Source of the DNA: Tistrella mobilis KA081020-065
GTDB lineage: Bacteria; Pseudomonadota; Alphaproteobacteria; Tistrellales; Tistrellaceae
Assembly: GCF_000264455.2 (NCBI RefSeq)
Contig: NC_017966.1
Coordinates: forward strand, 62,001 to 126,000
Direction: 5' to 3'
DNA: 64,000 nucleotides
How positions within the stretch are numbered: position 1 is the first letter of the stretch; each line of letters opens with the position of its first letter. Under the pieces are notes generated by a model. It saw only the letters and a list, made by a program, of their open reading frames with translations, did not search any database and was not told the DNA's origin. A program made the position numbers and the translations under genes. This document shows, piece by piece, positions 31,875 to 40,296 of the stretch.

Positions 31875-32837
31875 GTGAAGGCGACGATTTTCTCCGGTGT
31901 GATCCCCGCCCTGATGACCCCCTGCAAGCCCGACCGGACTCCGGATTTCGCTGCGCTGGTCCGCAAAGCTTGGGAGTTGATCGATGCCGGCATGTCGGCG
32001 GTGGTCTATTGCGGCTCCATGGGCGACTGGCCGCTGCTGACCGATGCACAGCGCATGCAAGGCGTCGAACGTCTGGTGGAGGCCGGGATTCCGGTGATCG
32101 CCGGCACCGGCGCCGTCAACACGGCCTCTGCGGTTGCACACGCCGCCCATGCGCAGAAGGTGGGCGCGCAGGGGCTGATGGTCATTCCCCGCGTGCTGTC
32201 GCGCGGCACGGTCGTCGCGGCGCAGCGGAACCATTTCAAGGCCATTCTGTCCGCGGCACCGGATCTGCCGGCGGTGATCTATAACAGCCCCTATTACGGC
32301 TTCGCCACGCGTGCCGATCTGTTCTTTGCCCTGCGCGCCGAACATCCCAATCTCGTCGGCTTCAAGGAATTCGGCGGCCCCGACGACATGCGTTATGCGG
32401 CCGAGAACATCACCAGCTGCGACGACGACGTCTCGTTGATGATCGGCGTCGATACCTGCGTGTTCCACGGCTTCGTGAATTGCGGTGCCACCGGTGCCAT
32501 CACTGGCATCGGCTGTGTACTGCCGAAGGAAGTGCTGCACCTCAGCAACCTCGCCCAGGCGGCGGCGAAGGGGGATGCCGATGCCCGACAGCGCGCGCTG
32601 GAACTGGAATCGGCGCTGGGCGTGCTCTCCTCCTTCGATGCGGGGCCGGACCTCGTTCTGTATTTCAAGTACATGATGGTCCTGAAGGGCGACGGCGAAT
32701 ACGCGCTGCACTTCAACGAAACCGACGAACTCACCGAAAGCCAGCGCGGCTACGTCACCACCCAGCTGAAACTGTTCGACACCTGGTATGCGGAATGGAG
32801 CCGGCTTCCGGGGGCCGTGCAGACATACAAGGCGTAA
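31875..32837 (+). CDS. lhpC: Pyrroline-4-hydroxy-2-carboxylate deaminase (DapA superfamily)
   Basis: A 320-residue Schiff-base aldolase-fold enzyme. Motifs: FSGVIPALMTPC at the start, YCGSMGDWPLLTDAQR (the GSMGDW in place of GTTGE of DapA), YNSPYYG with the conserved Tyr, and GFKEFGGP with the Schiff-base Lys. This motif set is typical of the enzyme that converts delta1-pyrroline-4-hydroxy-2-carboxylate to alpha-ketoglutarate semialdehyde in trans-4-hydroxy-L-proline breakdown. The start is GTG 31875 after GGAAGGAAA; the open frame extends upstream to 31686 through gntR. A strong terminator follows. Presence of the epimerase and an oxidase 4 kb downstream supports the assignment. Confidence 0.88.
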   Translation: MKATIFSGVIPALMTPCKPDRTPDFAALVRKAWELIDAGMSAVVYCGSMGDWPLLTDAQRMQGVERLVEAGIPVIAGTGAVNTASAVAHAAHAQKVGAQGLMVIPRVLSRGTVVAAQRNHFKAILSAAPDLPAVIYNSPYYGFATRADLFFALRAEHPNLVGFKEFGGPDDMRYAAENITSCDDDVSLMIGVDTCVFHGFVNCGATGAITGIGCVLPKEVLHLSNLAQAAAKGDADARQRALELESALGVLSSFDAGPDLVLYFKYMMVLKGDGEYALHFNETDELTESQRGYVTTQLKLFDTWYAEWSRLPGAVQTYKA

Positions 32838-32861
32838 GGCAGAGCCGTCCGGCCTGCAAAC

Positions 32862-32887
32862 GGCCCTCCCTCCGGAGGGCCTTTTTT
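32862..32887 (+). terminator. Rho-independent terminator after the deaminase gene
   Basis: GGCCCTCC-CTCC-GGAGGGCC is followed by TTTTTT (32882-32887): an eight-bp GC stem with a perfect T tract, 25 bases past the stop codon. It separates the gntR-deaminase unit from the transporter operon. Confidence 0.95.
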
Positions 32888-32989
32888 ATGGACCTGTCGC
32901 CACCGGCACACGGTCCGCGCGCCTGTGCAGCCCATCCGGTGATGCGGCACAAGTGCCTGTTCTGCCAGTCAGATTTTTTCTCGAAGCTT

Positions 32990-33020
32990 ATATATTTTTT
33001 GTATTTTTCTTGTATCCTGA
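32990..33020 (+). promoter_or_regulatory. AT-rich promoter region of the ABC transporter operon
   Basis: A sharply AT-rich stretch (TATATATTTTTTGTATTTTT, then CTTGTATCC) about 70 to 100 bases before the binding-protein start is the only promoter-like DNA in this GC-rich spacer. TTGTAT is repeated directly at 32999 and 33010. Individual -35/-10 boxes are not certain. Confidence 0.4.
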
Positions 33021-33091
33021 ATAGGGGGTTTTCGCCGTTCGGCGTGGGAGGGGCCTTCGCCGGCGAGGATCACTGCTGATGGGAGACAACA

Positions 33092-33901
33092 GTGAACAAG
33101 GCTTCAATTTTCGCTGTCGGACTGATGGCCGCTACCGTCCTGGGGGGCACGGCGCATGCGGACAAGCTGGACGACATCATCGGCTCGGGCACGCTGCGCT
33201 GTGCGGTGGTGCTGGACTTCCCGCCGATGGGGTCGCGCGATGCGAACAACACGCCGATCGGCTTCGACGTCGACTATTGCAACGATCTGGCGAAGGCGCT
33301 GGGCGTGACCGCCGAGATCGTCGAGACGCCGTTCCCTGAGCGGATTCCGGCGCTGATGTCGGGCCGTGTCGATGTCGGCGTCGCCTCGACCTCGGATACG
33401 CTGGAACGGGCGAAGACCGTGGGCATGACCATCCCCTATTTCGCCTTCGAGATGGTGGTCACCGCGAACGGCAAATCCGGCGTGACGTCCTATGACGGCA
33501 TGAAGGGCAAGGTGGTGGGCGCCACCGCCGGCACCTACGAGGCGATCGCGCTGGAGAACCAGGTGAAGGCCTGGGGCGAGGGGTCCTTCCGGCCCTATCA
33601 GACCCAGGCCGATGTTTTCCTGGCGCTGGCCCAGGGCCAGATCGACGCCACGGTTTCCACCTCGACGGTGGCACAGGCGAATGTGAAATCGGGCAAGTTC
33701 GCCGGGCTGTCGGTGGTCGGCAGCGCGCCCTTCGACACCGATTACGTCGCGCTGTTCACCAACCGCGAGGAATACGGCCTGATCAACTACCTGAACCTGT
33801 TCATCAATCAACAGGTCCGCACCGGCCGCTATGCCGACCTCTACGAAAAATGGGTGGGCGGCACGGCGCCGGATCTCACCGTCGGCAGCGTCTATCGCTG
33901 A
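33092..33901 (+). CDS. Polar amino acid ABC transporter, substrate-binding protein
   Basis: This 269-residue protein has a signal peptide (MNKASIFAVGLMAATVLGGTAHA) and the family-3 binding-protein fold: GTLRCAVVLDFPPMGSRDANN, GFDVDYCNDLAKALGV, RIPALMSGRVDVGVASTSDTLERAKTVGMTIPYF. It delivers an amino acid to the membrane permeases encoded next. GTG 33092 is the start, after GGGAGA. With hydroxyproline enzymes on both sides, hydroxyproline is the most likely ligand (inference). A strong hairpin separates it from the permease genes. Confidence 0.92.
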   Translation: MNKASIFAVGLMAATVLGGTAHADKLDDIIGSGTLRCAVVLDFPPMGSRDANNTPIGFDVDYCNDLAKALGVTAEIVETPFPERIPALMSGRVDVGVASTSDTLERAKTVGMTIPYFAFEMVVTANGKSGVTSYDGMKGKVVGATAGTYEAIALENQVKAWGEGSFRPYQTQADVFLALAQGQIDATVSTSTVAQANVKSGKFAGLSVVGSAPFDTDYVALFTNREEYGLINYLNLFINQQVRTGRYADLYEKWVGGTAPDLTVGSVYR

Positions 33902-33915
33902 TTGACCCGGCCCGG

Positions 33916-33946
33916 CCGTGGCGGCCGGCAGATGCCGGCGCCACGG
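33916..33946 (+). terminator. Strong intra-operon hairpin between binding protein and permease genes
   Basis: CCGTGGC-G-GCCGGCA, then GA, then TGCCGGC-GCCACGG: two seven-bp stem blocks with one bulged G and a tight loop, without a T tract. At this place, hairpins commonly stabilise the upstream binding-protein mRNA and reduce permease transcription. Confidence 0.6.
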
Positions 33947-33989
33947 CTTCCGTCAGGAATGTGACCTGCCTCGGGTCCGGGAGACGGGG

Positions 33990-34655
33990 ATGTTCACCTA
34001 TACTTTCCACTGGAATCAAGCGCTTAAAGCGCTGCCGCAGATGCTCGACGGCGCGCTGGTCACCCTTCAGATCGCCGTGCTGTCGATGGCGATCGGTCTG
34101 GTCTGTGCCATCGCGCTGACGGCCTTTCGCCTGTCGGGCAACCGGTCGCTGTCGGCGGTGGCGGCGGTCTGGGTCGAGATTGCCCGCAACACGCCGGCGC
34201 TGTTTCAGATCTATATGGCGCATTTCGGCCTGGGCAATTTCGGCATCCATCTCAGCCCCTATGCGGCACTTCTGGCCGGCATCGCCTTCAACAATGCGGG
34301 CTATCTGGCCGAGAATTTCCGCGGTGCGCTGAAGGCGATCCCCGATACCCAGACCCGCACCGGCCGTTCCCTGGGCATGACCCGGCTGCAGACCTTCCGC
34401 TTCATCGTGCTGCCGCAGATGCTGCGCATCGGCTATCTGCCTGCGACCAATCAGATGATCTGGGCGATCCTGATGACCTCGCTGGGCGTCACGGTCGGGA
34501 TGAACACCGATCTGGCCGGCGTGACCCAGGATCTGAACGCGCGATCCTTCCGGACCTTCGAATTCTTCGCCATCGCCGCGGTGATCTACTACCTGATCGC
34601 CAAACTCGTGACCCTGGCCGCGCGGGCGCTCGCCTGGCGTCTGTTCCGCTACTAG
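33990..34655 (+). CDS. Amino acid ABC transporter permease (HisM/GlnP type), first subunit
   Basis: A 221-residue membrane protein with the binding-protein-dependent permease domain: MLDGALVTLQIAVLSMAIGLV near the start, EIARNTPALFQIYM, and the EAA loop FRGALKAIPDTQTRTGRSLGMTRLQTFRFIVLPQ. About five transmembrane helices. The start ATG 33990 follows GGGAGACGGGG. The frame is open upstream from 33918, through the hairpin, but without a ribosome-binding site. It forms a heterodimer with the next gene's product. Confidence 0.93.
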   Translation: MFTYTFHWNQALKALPQMLDGALVTLQIAVLSMAIGLVCAIALTAFRLSGNRSLSAVAAVWVEIARNTPALFQIYMAHFGLGNFGIHLSPYAALLAGIAFNNAGYLAENFRGALKAIPDTQTRTGRSLGMTRLQTFRFIVLPQMLRIGYLPATNQMIWAILMTSLGVTVGMNTDLAGVTQDLNARSFRTFEFFAIAAVIYYLIAKLVTLAARALAWRLFRY

Positions 34656-34666
34656 GAGGGCCGGAG

Positions 34667-35320
34667 ATGTTCGATACCGCCCTGACCTGGAACGATCTGG
34701 CCTTCCTCGGCCAGGGGGCCCTGATGACCCTGGCCGTGACCGCCGTCTCCGTGGCCGCGGGCACGGCGATGGGGATCGTCTTCGGCGTGATCCGCTTTCA
34801 GGCCGGACCGGTCTGGTCCCTGCCGCTGATGTTCTTCCTCGACATCTTCCGGTCGGTGCCGCTGCTGATCCAGCTGGTGCTGGGCAATGCCCTGCAGTCG
34901 ATCGCAAAGCTGGGCTGGCCGCCGTTCACCACCTCCTGCGTGGTGCTGTCGCTCTATACCGCCGCCTATTGTACCGAGATCGTCCGCGGTGGCATCGCGG
35001 CCGTGCCCGTCACCACCCGCCGCGCCAGCCGGTCGCTGGGGATGACCTGGTGGCAGGATATGCGCCACATCGTGGCGCCGCTGGCGGTGCGGGTGTCGAT
35101 CCCGGCCTGGATCGGGCTCACGCTCGGCGTCATGAAGGATTCGGCGCTGGTGCTGTGGCTTGGGCTGATCGAACTGCTGCGCGCCTCGCAGATCCTGGTG
35201 ACCCGCCTGCAGGAGCCGCTGTTCATCCTGCTGATCTGCGGCGTCATCTACTTCATCATAAGCTTCCCGATTGCCCGGCTCGGCGGCTATCTCGAAAGAC
35301 GGTGGTCCCCCTATGATTGA
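34667..35320 (+). CDS. Amino acid ABC transporter permease, second subunit
   Basis: The 217-residue partner permease, with [38 protein letters not shown] and the EAA loop [33 protein letters not shown] (visible as IVRGGIAAV...). Preceded by AGGAGGGCCGGAG. It ends eight bases inside the ATPase gene, so the two are coupled. Confidence 0.93.
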   Translation: MFDTALTWNDLAFLGQGALMTLAVTAVSVAAGTAMGIVFGVIRFQAGPVWSLPLMFFLDIFRSVPLLIQLVLGNALQSIAKLGWPPFTTSCVVLSLYTAAYCTEIVRGGIAAVPVTTRRASRSLGMTWWQDMRHIVAPLAVRVSIPAWIGLTLGVMKDSALVLWLGLIELLRASQILVTRLQEPLFILLICGVIYFIISFPIARLGGYLERRWSPYD

Positions 35321-36035
35321 GATCGAAAACGTCCGGAAGTCCTTCGGCAGTCTGGAGGTGCTGAAGGGCATCGACCTCACCGTCGAGAAGGGCGAGGTGG
35401 TGACGATCATCGGCGGGTCGGGCTCGGGCAAATCCACCCTTCTCGCCTGCATCAATGGTCTGGAGCCGATCAATGCGGGCGTGATCCGCATCGACGGCAC
35501 CCGGGTTCATGACCGGACGACGGATCTGAACCGGCTGCGCCGCAAGGTCGGCATCGTCTTCCAGCAATGGAACGCCTTCCCGCATCTGACGGTGCTGGAG
35601 AATGTGATGCTGGCGCCGCGCAAGGTTCTGGGCCTGTCCCGGCAGCAGGCCGAAGAGATCGCGGTCCGGCAGCTCACCCATGTCGGGCTCGGGGAAAAGC
35701 TGTCGGTCTATCCGAACCGCATGTCCGGCGGGCAGCAGCAGCGCATGGCCATTGCCCGCGCGCTGGCCATGTCGCCCGAATACATGCTGTTCGACGAGGT
35801 GACCTCGGCGCTCGATCCCATGCTGGTCGGCGAGGTGCTCGACACGCTCAAGATGCTGGCCGAAGAGGGGATGACGATGATCTGCGTGACCCACGAGATG
35901 GGGTTTGCGCGCGACGTCTCGGATCGGGTCGCCTTCTTCCATCAGGGGGCGATGGCGGAGATCGGCCCGCCCGATCAGATCTTCGGCGCGCCCCGGCAGC
36001 CCGAAACCCAGGCCTTTCTGGGGAGTGTGCGCTGA
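35313..36035 (+). CDS. Amino acid ABC transporter ATPase (GlnQ/HisP family)
   Basis: This 240-residue cytosolic ATPase carries Walker [11 protein letters not shown]-loop [10 protein letters not shown], signature [15 protein letters not shown], Walker [14 protein letters not shown] and the switch His in [12 protein letters not shown]. It powers the two permeases encoded upstream. ATG 35313 overlaps the permease stop by eight bases; its own stop TGA shares one base with the ATG of the FAD oxidoreductase (TGATG). This ties transport and oxidation genes into one operon. Confidence 0.95.
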   Translation: MIEIENVRKSFGSLEVLKGIDLTVEKGEVVTIIGGSGSGKSTLLACINGLEPINAGVIRIDGTRVHDRTTDLNRLRRKVGIVFQQWNAFPHLTVLENVMLAPRKVLGLSRQQAEEIAVRQLTHVGLGEKLSVYPNRMSGGQQQRMAIARALAMSPEYMLFDEVTSALDPMLVGEVLDTLKMLAEEGMTMICVTHEMGFARDVSDRVAFFHQGAMAEIGPPDQIFGAPRQPETQAFLGSVR

Positions 36036-37276
36036 TGACCGGGCCGGAGGTCGTCGTCATCGGGGCGGGGGTGATCGGCCTGTCGGCGGCGATTGCCGTT
36101 CAGTCGCGAGGCTTTCCGGTCACGGTGCTCGACCGCGAGGGGCCGGCGGCCGGTGCCTCGGCCGGCAATGCCGGCGCCTTCGCCTTCACCGACATTCTGC
36201 CGCTCGCCTCGCCCGGCATCCTGCGCAAGGCGCCCGGATGGCTGCTCGACCCGCTCGGGCCGCTGTCGGTGCCGCCGGCCTACGCGCTCAAGATCGCGCC
36301 CTGGATGTACCGTTTCTGGCGGGCCTGCGCGCCCGAGCGCGTTGCCGCCGCCACCGATGCCCAGGCGGCCCTGATGGATCTCTCCCGCGCCGAGCTGGAA
36401 CCCTTCCTGCAACAGACCGGCACGCGCGGCATGTTGCGCAAGGACGGCAATCTCCAGGTCTATGAAAGCCGCGCGGAATTCGAGGCCGCGCGGCCCGGCT
36501 GGGCGGCACGCGAACGGCACGGCATCGATTTCCGCCATGTCGATCCCTCAGAGATGGCCGCGATCCAGCCGGGGCTCTCGTCGCGCTTCACCCATGGAAC
36601 CTTCACCCCCGGCTGGTACTCCATCGCCGACCCCCGGCTCTACACCCTGGCGCTTGCCGATCATCTCCGGCAGCGGGGCGGCAGGATCGAGCGGGCCGAG
36701 GTCACCGCACTCCGGCCCGAGGCAGCGGGTGTCGGGATCGTCACGGCCGACGGGACGTCGCGGCGCGCGGCCCGGGTGGTGCTTGCCGCCGGCGCCTTCT
36801 CGCACCGCATCGCCCGCACCCTCGGCGACGCCATCCCGCTTGAAACCGAGCGCGGCTACAACACCACCCTGCCGCCCGGTGCCTTCGATCTCAGAACCCA
36901 GATCACCTTCGGCGGGCATGGGTTCGTGATCAGCCGCCTGTCCACCGGCATCCGCGTCGGCGGTGCGGTCGAACTCGGCGGGCTGGATCTGCCGCCGGAT
37001 TACCGGCGGTCGCGGGCCATGCTCGGCAAGGCGCAGGCATTTCTCCCCGGGCTCGTCGCAAAAGGGGGCGTCGAATGGATGGGCTTCCGGCCGTCCTTGC
37101 CCGACAGCCTGCTGGCGATCGGCCGGGCCGGCAGCCAACCGCGCGTGATCTATGCCTTCGGCCACGGCCATCTCGGCCTCACCCAATCGGCCGGGACCGC
37201 CCGGCTGGTCGCCGACCTGCTGACCGACGAACCATCGCCCATCGATCTCTCGCCCTTTTCGCCTCACCGCTTCTGA
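36035..37276 (+). CDS. FAD-dependent D-amino-acid oxidoreductase, probable D-hydroxyproline dehydrogenase
   Basis: A 413-residue DAO-fold flavoprotein: N-terminal FAD motif VVVIGAGVIGLSAAI, then a substrate domain, and the C-terminal RPSLPDSLLAIGRAG, IYAFGHGHLGLTQS. Start ATG 36035 overlaps the ATPase stop by one base. It lies between an amino-acid importer and hydroxyproline 2-epimerase, so the likely reaction is oxidation of cis-4-hydroxy-D-proline to delta1-pyrroline-4-hydroxy-2-carboxylate, with electrons going to the respiratory chain. That role comes from context, not from motifs. It is the single-subunit DadA-like type. Confidence 0.88.
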   Translation: MTGPEVVVIGAGVIGLSAAIAVQSRGFPVTVLDREGPAAGASAGNAGAFAFTDILPLASPGILRKAPGWLLDPLGPLSVPPAYALKIAPWMYRFWRACAPERVAAATDAQAALMDLSRAELEPFLQQTGTRGMLRKDGNLQVYESRAEFEAARPGWAARERHGIDFRHVDPSEMAAIQPGLSSRFTHGTFTPGWYSIADPRLYTLALADHLRQRGGRIERAEVTALRPEAAGVGIVTADGTSRRAARVVLAAGAFSHRIARTLGDAIPLETERGYNTTLPPGAFDLRTQITFGGHGFVISRLSTGIRVGGAVELGGLDLPPDYRRSRAMLGKAQAFLPGLVAKGGVEWMGFRPSLPDSLLAIGRAGSQPRVIYAFGHGHLGLTQSAGTARLVADLLTDEPSPIDLSPFSPHRF

Positions 37277-37280
37277 CAGA

Positions 37281-38291
37281 GTGAACGCCATGGCCTGCTT
37301 CACATTCTCGTGCATCGACGGGCATACCTGCGGCAACCCGGTCCGCCTGGTCTCGGGCGGCGGCCCGCGTCTTGAGGGCGCGACCATGCTTGAAAAGCGG
37401 GCGCATTTCGTCAGGGAGTACGACTGGATCCGCACCGGGCTGATGTACGAGCCGCGCGGCCACGACATGATGTCGGGTGCGATCCTCTACCCGCCGACCC
37501 GGCCGGATTGCGATGTCGCGGTGCTGTTCATCGAAACCTCGGGCTGCTTGCCCATGTGTGGCCATGGGACGATCGGCACCATCACCATGGGCGTAGAGAA
37601 CGGCCTGATCACGCCGCGGGCGCCGGGCAGGCTGTCGATCGATGCCCCGGCCGGTAAGGTCGACATCACCTACCGGCAGGAAGGGCGTTTCGTCGAAGAG
37701 GTGCGGCTGACCAATGTCCCGGCCTTCCTCTATGCCGAAGGCCTGACCGTCGAGGTCGAGGGGCTGGGCGAGGTGGTGGTCGACATTGCTTATGGCGGCA
37801 ATTTCTACGCCATCGTCGAGCCGCAGACGGCCTTCCGCGACATCGCCGATCACACCGCCGGAGAGCTGATCGGTTGGAGCCCGAAGCTCAGGGCCGCGCT
37901 CAACGAGAAGTACGAGGTCGTCCATCCGGAGCATCCCGAGATCCGCGGCCTCAGCCACATCCTGTGGACCGGGGCGTCGACGCAGCCGGGGGCCCATGCG
38001 CGCAACGCCGTCTTCTACGGCGAAAAGGCCATCGACCGCTCGCCCTGCGGCACCGGCACCTCGGCGCGGATGGCGCAGCTTGCGGCCAAGGGAAAGCTGA
38101 AGGTCGGCGACGATTTCGTCCATGAATCGATCATCGGCTCGCTGTTCAACGGCCGGGTGGAAGCGGCGGCCACGGTTGCCGGACGTGATGCCATCATCCC
38201 CTCGATCGCCGGCTGGGCGCGCATGACCGGCATCAACACGATCTTCATCGATGACCGCGATCCCTTTGCGCATGGCTTCGTCGTCAGGTGA
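37281..38291 (+). CDS. lhpA: 4-Hydroxyproline 2-epimerase (proline racemase family)
   Basis: The 336-residue protein has both catalytic cysteines of the racemase/epimerase type: Cys93 in SGCLPMCGHGTIG and Cys256 in RSPCGTGTSARMA. A Thr in place of the first Cys would indicate a dehydratase instead. CIDGHTCGNPVRLVSGG at the N-terminus and LEKRAHFVREYDWIRTGLMYEPRGHDMMSG are also typical. It interconverts trans-4-hydroxy-L-proline and cis-4-hydroxy-D-proline as the first step of breakdown. The start is GTG 37281 or ATG 37290, three residues apart; neither has a strong ribosome-binding site. Five-base gap to the FAD enzyme gene shows one operon. Confidence 0.92.
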   Translation: MNAMACFTFSCIDGHTCGNPVRLVSGGGPRLEGATMLEKRAHFVREYDWIRTGLMYEPRGHDMMSGAILYPPTRPDCDVAVLFIETSGCLPMCGHGTIGTITMGVENGLITPRAPGRLSIDAPAGKVDITYRQEGRFVEEVRLTNVPAFLYAEGLTVEVEGLGEVVVDIAYGGNFYAIVEPQTAFRDIADHTAGELIGWSPKLRAALNEKYEVVHPEHPEIRGLSHILWTGASTQPGAHARNAVFYGEKAIDRSPCGTGTSARMAQLAAKGKLKVGDDFVHESIIGSLFNGRVEAAATVAGRDAIIPSIAGWARMTGINTIFIDDRDPFAHGFVVR

Positions 38292-38362
38292 CGGGGATGG
38301 GGGCAGGAGTGCGTCTGCGATTGAGGATGAACCTCTCGGCCTGAAGACAAGGAAGCTGACTG

Positions 38363-38992
38363 ATGGTGAAACCCGCATCCAGGGCCGGGGCGCGCCCGCC
38401 TGTGCGCTCCGCTGTAGTCAGGGCGATCGTGGCTGCCTCGGAAGGCGTGCTCGTGGCTGAGAAGGTGCTGGTGGCGATGCTGATGGCATTGCTTCTTGGC
38501 CTGATCCTTCTGAACGTCGGCACCCGCTATGCGGGATCGTCGCTCTACTGGGTCGACGAGGCTGCGGTCTATGCAATGGTCTGGCTGACCTTCATCGGCG
38601 GGTCGGCCCTGACCCGGCTGCGGCTCGATTTCGCCATGACCCTGGTCAGCGACAGGCTGTCGGCGGCGAATGCGACACGGCTGAAGGCGTTCGCCCATGT
38701 CATCGCCTGTCTGTTTTCGCTCGGCCTCGCGGTCATGTGCTGGAACTGGATGGATCCGCCAGGTATTGCGGCGGCCGGTTTCGATGCGCGGAGCTATGCC
38801 GGCGACAGCTTCAATTTCCTCTACACCGAATACACCCAGACGCTCGAATGGCCGGTATGGATGATCAGCCTGGTTATTCCGATCTTCTCCGTGACCATGA
38901 CCCTCCATACGCTGGCCAATATCGTGGAGGAAATCGGGCTGTCGCCGAAGAGACTGCACCCCGGCTTCGGTTCGGCGGAAGGGGTCAATTGA
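38363..38992 (+). CDS. TRAP transporter small permease (DctQ family)
   Basis: This 209-residue protein has four hydrophobic segments and the family features YWVDEAAVYAMVWLTFIGGSALTRLRLDFAM. It is somewhat longer than usual due to a polar N-terminus (MVKPASRAGARPP) and a loop after helix 3. The large-permease gene starts two bases downstream. It lies 71 bases after the epimerase gene on the same strand, so it may be part of the hydroxyproline regulon and import a related acid or amino acid. Confidence 0.9.
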   Translation: MVKPASRAGARPPVRSAVVRAIVAASEGVLVAEKVLVAMLMALLLGLILLNVGTRYAGSSLYWVDEAAVYAMVWLTFIGGSALTRLRLDFAMTLVSDRLSAANATRLKAFAHVIACLFSLGLAVMCWNWMDPPGIAAAGFDARSYAGDSFNFLYTEYTQTLEWPVWMISLVIPIFSVTMTLHTLANIVEEIGLSPKRLHPGFGSAEGVN

Positions 38993-38993
38993 G

Positions 38994-40262
38994 ATGATCA
39001 CATCCGCGGCCTTTCTTCTCGTCATGCTCGTCGGCGTCCCCATCGGGCTGTGCCTGTGCATTGCCGCCGCCGTCTATATCTGGGCCAGCGGCGACACGCT
39101 GCTGTTTCAGACTTTTCCGGCACAGCTCTTCGGCGGCGTCGACAATTACGGTCTGATTTCGATCCCGCTGTTCGTCTTCATCGGCGAGGTGATGAATGGC
39201 GGCGGGATCACGCGACGCATCATCAACATGACGATGGCGCTGATCGGGGCGATGAAGGGCGGCCTCGCCTATGTGAACCTGATCGCCAACATGTTCGTCT
39301 CCTCGATCCTGGGCTCGGCCACGGCCCAGGTCGCCATCATGGCGCAGATGATGGTGCCGGAGATGGAAAAGACCGGCTATGACAAGACCTTCGCCGCGGG
39401 GCTGACCGCCTATGCCGGCATGCTCGGGCCGATCATTCCGCCGTCGATCATGTTCGTCGTCTATTCGGTTCTGGCGCAGGTGCCGGTGGGCGACATGCTG
39501 GCGGCCGGTATGGTGCCGGGCATTCTGCTCACCATCATCTTCTGCACCGTCATCGCCGGCATGGGCTGGTTCGTCTACGACTATCCGAGAGGCGAGCGTC
39601 TCACGGTCCGCGCGCGGCTGCGGATTATCCTCGGCGCCCTGCCGACGCTCTCGATCCCCATCGTCATCGTGGGGTCGATCCTGTCCGGCATCGCCAACCC
39701 GACCGAAGCGGCGGCCGTCGGCGCGGTCGCGGCGGTGCTGGTCGGGCGGTTCTGGATCGGCGAACTCTCCGTCGCTCAGCTGCCGCGGATGCTGCTGCGT
39801 GCCGGCATCTATTCGGCGGTCGTGCTGATGCTGGTCGCTGCGGCTGCGGTTTTCTCGTGGGTGCTCGTCTACGGCATGGTGCCGCAGCGCGTGGCGGCAT
39901 GGGTGCAGACGATCGCCACCGACCCGATCACCTTCATGCTGCTCGTCAACGTCATCCTGCTGGTCATCGGCACGGTCATCGACGGCGCGCCGGGACTGAT
40001 CATGACGGTGCCGATCCTTCTGCCGATCGCGACCGGGATCTATGGCATCGATCCGGTCCATTTCGGCGTGGTCGTCGTCATCAATCTCGTGCTGGGTTTC
40101 CTGTCCCCGCCCGTCGGTCTCAGCTTCTTCGTCGCCTCGGCAGTCACGGGGGCGAAGCCCGGCCGGATGTTCGTCGTGACACTGCCCTTCTTCTTCGCGG
40201 CTTGCAGCCTGCTGATCCTGCTGTCGATCTTCCCCGCAATCTCCACCGCCTTCGTCAAGTAA
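38994..40262 (+). CDS. TRAP transporter large permease (DctM family)
   Basis: A 422-residue channel subunit with about twelve helices. Features: AGMLGPIIPPSIMFVVYSVLAQV (with PPS), GIANPTEAAAVGAV with conserved TEA, and LGFLSPPVGLSFFVASAVTG (with PPVG). Together with the small permease and the Tat-exported binding protein it forms a complete transporter. ATG 38994 lies one base past the preceding TGA. Confidence 0.94.
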   Translation: MITSAAFLLVMLVGVPIGLCLCIAAAVYIWASGDTLLFQTFPAQLFGGVDNYGLISIPLFVFIGEVMNGGGITRRIINMTMALIGAMKGGLAYVNLIANMFVSSILGSATAQVAIMAQMMVPEMEKTGYDKTFAAGLTAYAGMLGPIIPPSIMFVVYSVLAQVPVGDMLAAGMVPGILLTIIFCTVIAGMGWFVYDYPRGERLTVRARLRIILGALPTLSIPIVIVGSILSGIANPTEAAAVGAVAAVLVGRFWIGELSVAQLPRMLLRAGIYSAVVLMLVAAAAVFSWVLVYGMVPQRVAAWVQTIATDPITFMLLVNVILLVIGTVIDGAPGLIMTVPILLPIATGIYGIDPVHFGVVVVINLVLGFLSPPVGLSFFVASAVTGAKPGRMFVVTLPFFFAACSLLILLSIFPAISTAFVK

Positions 40263-40296
40263 CCGCCGCCCCATCATGCCTCCAGAGGACAGACCC

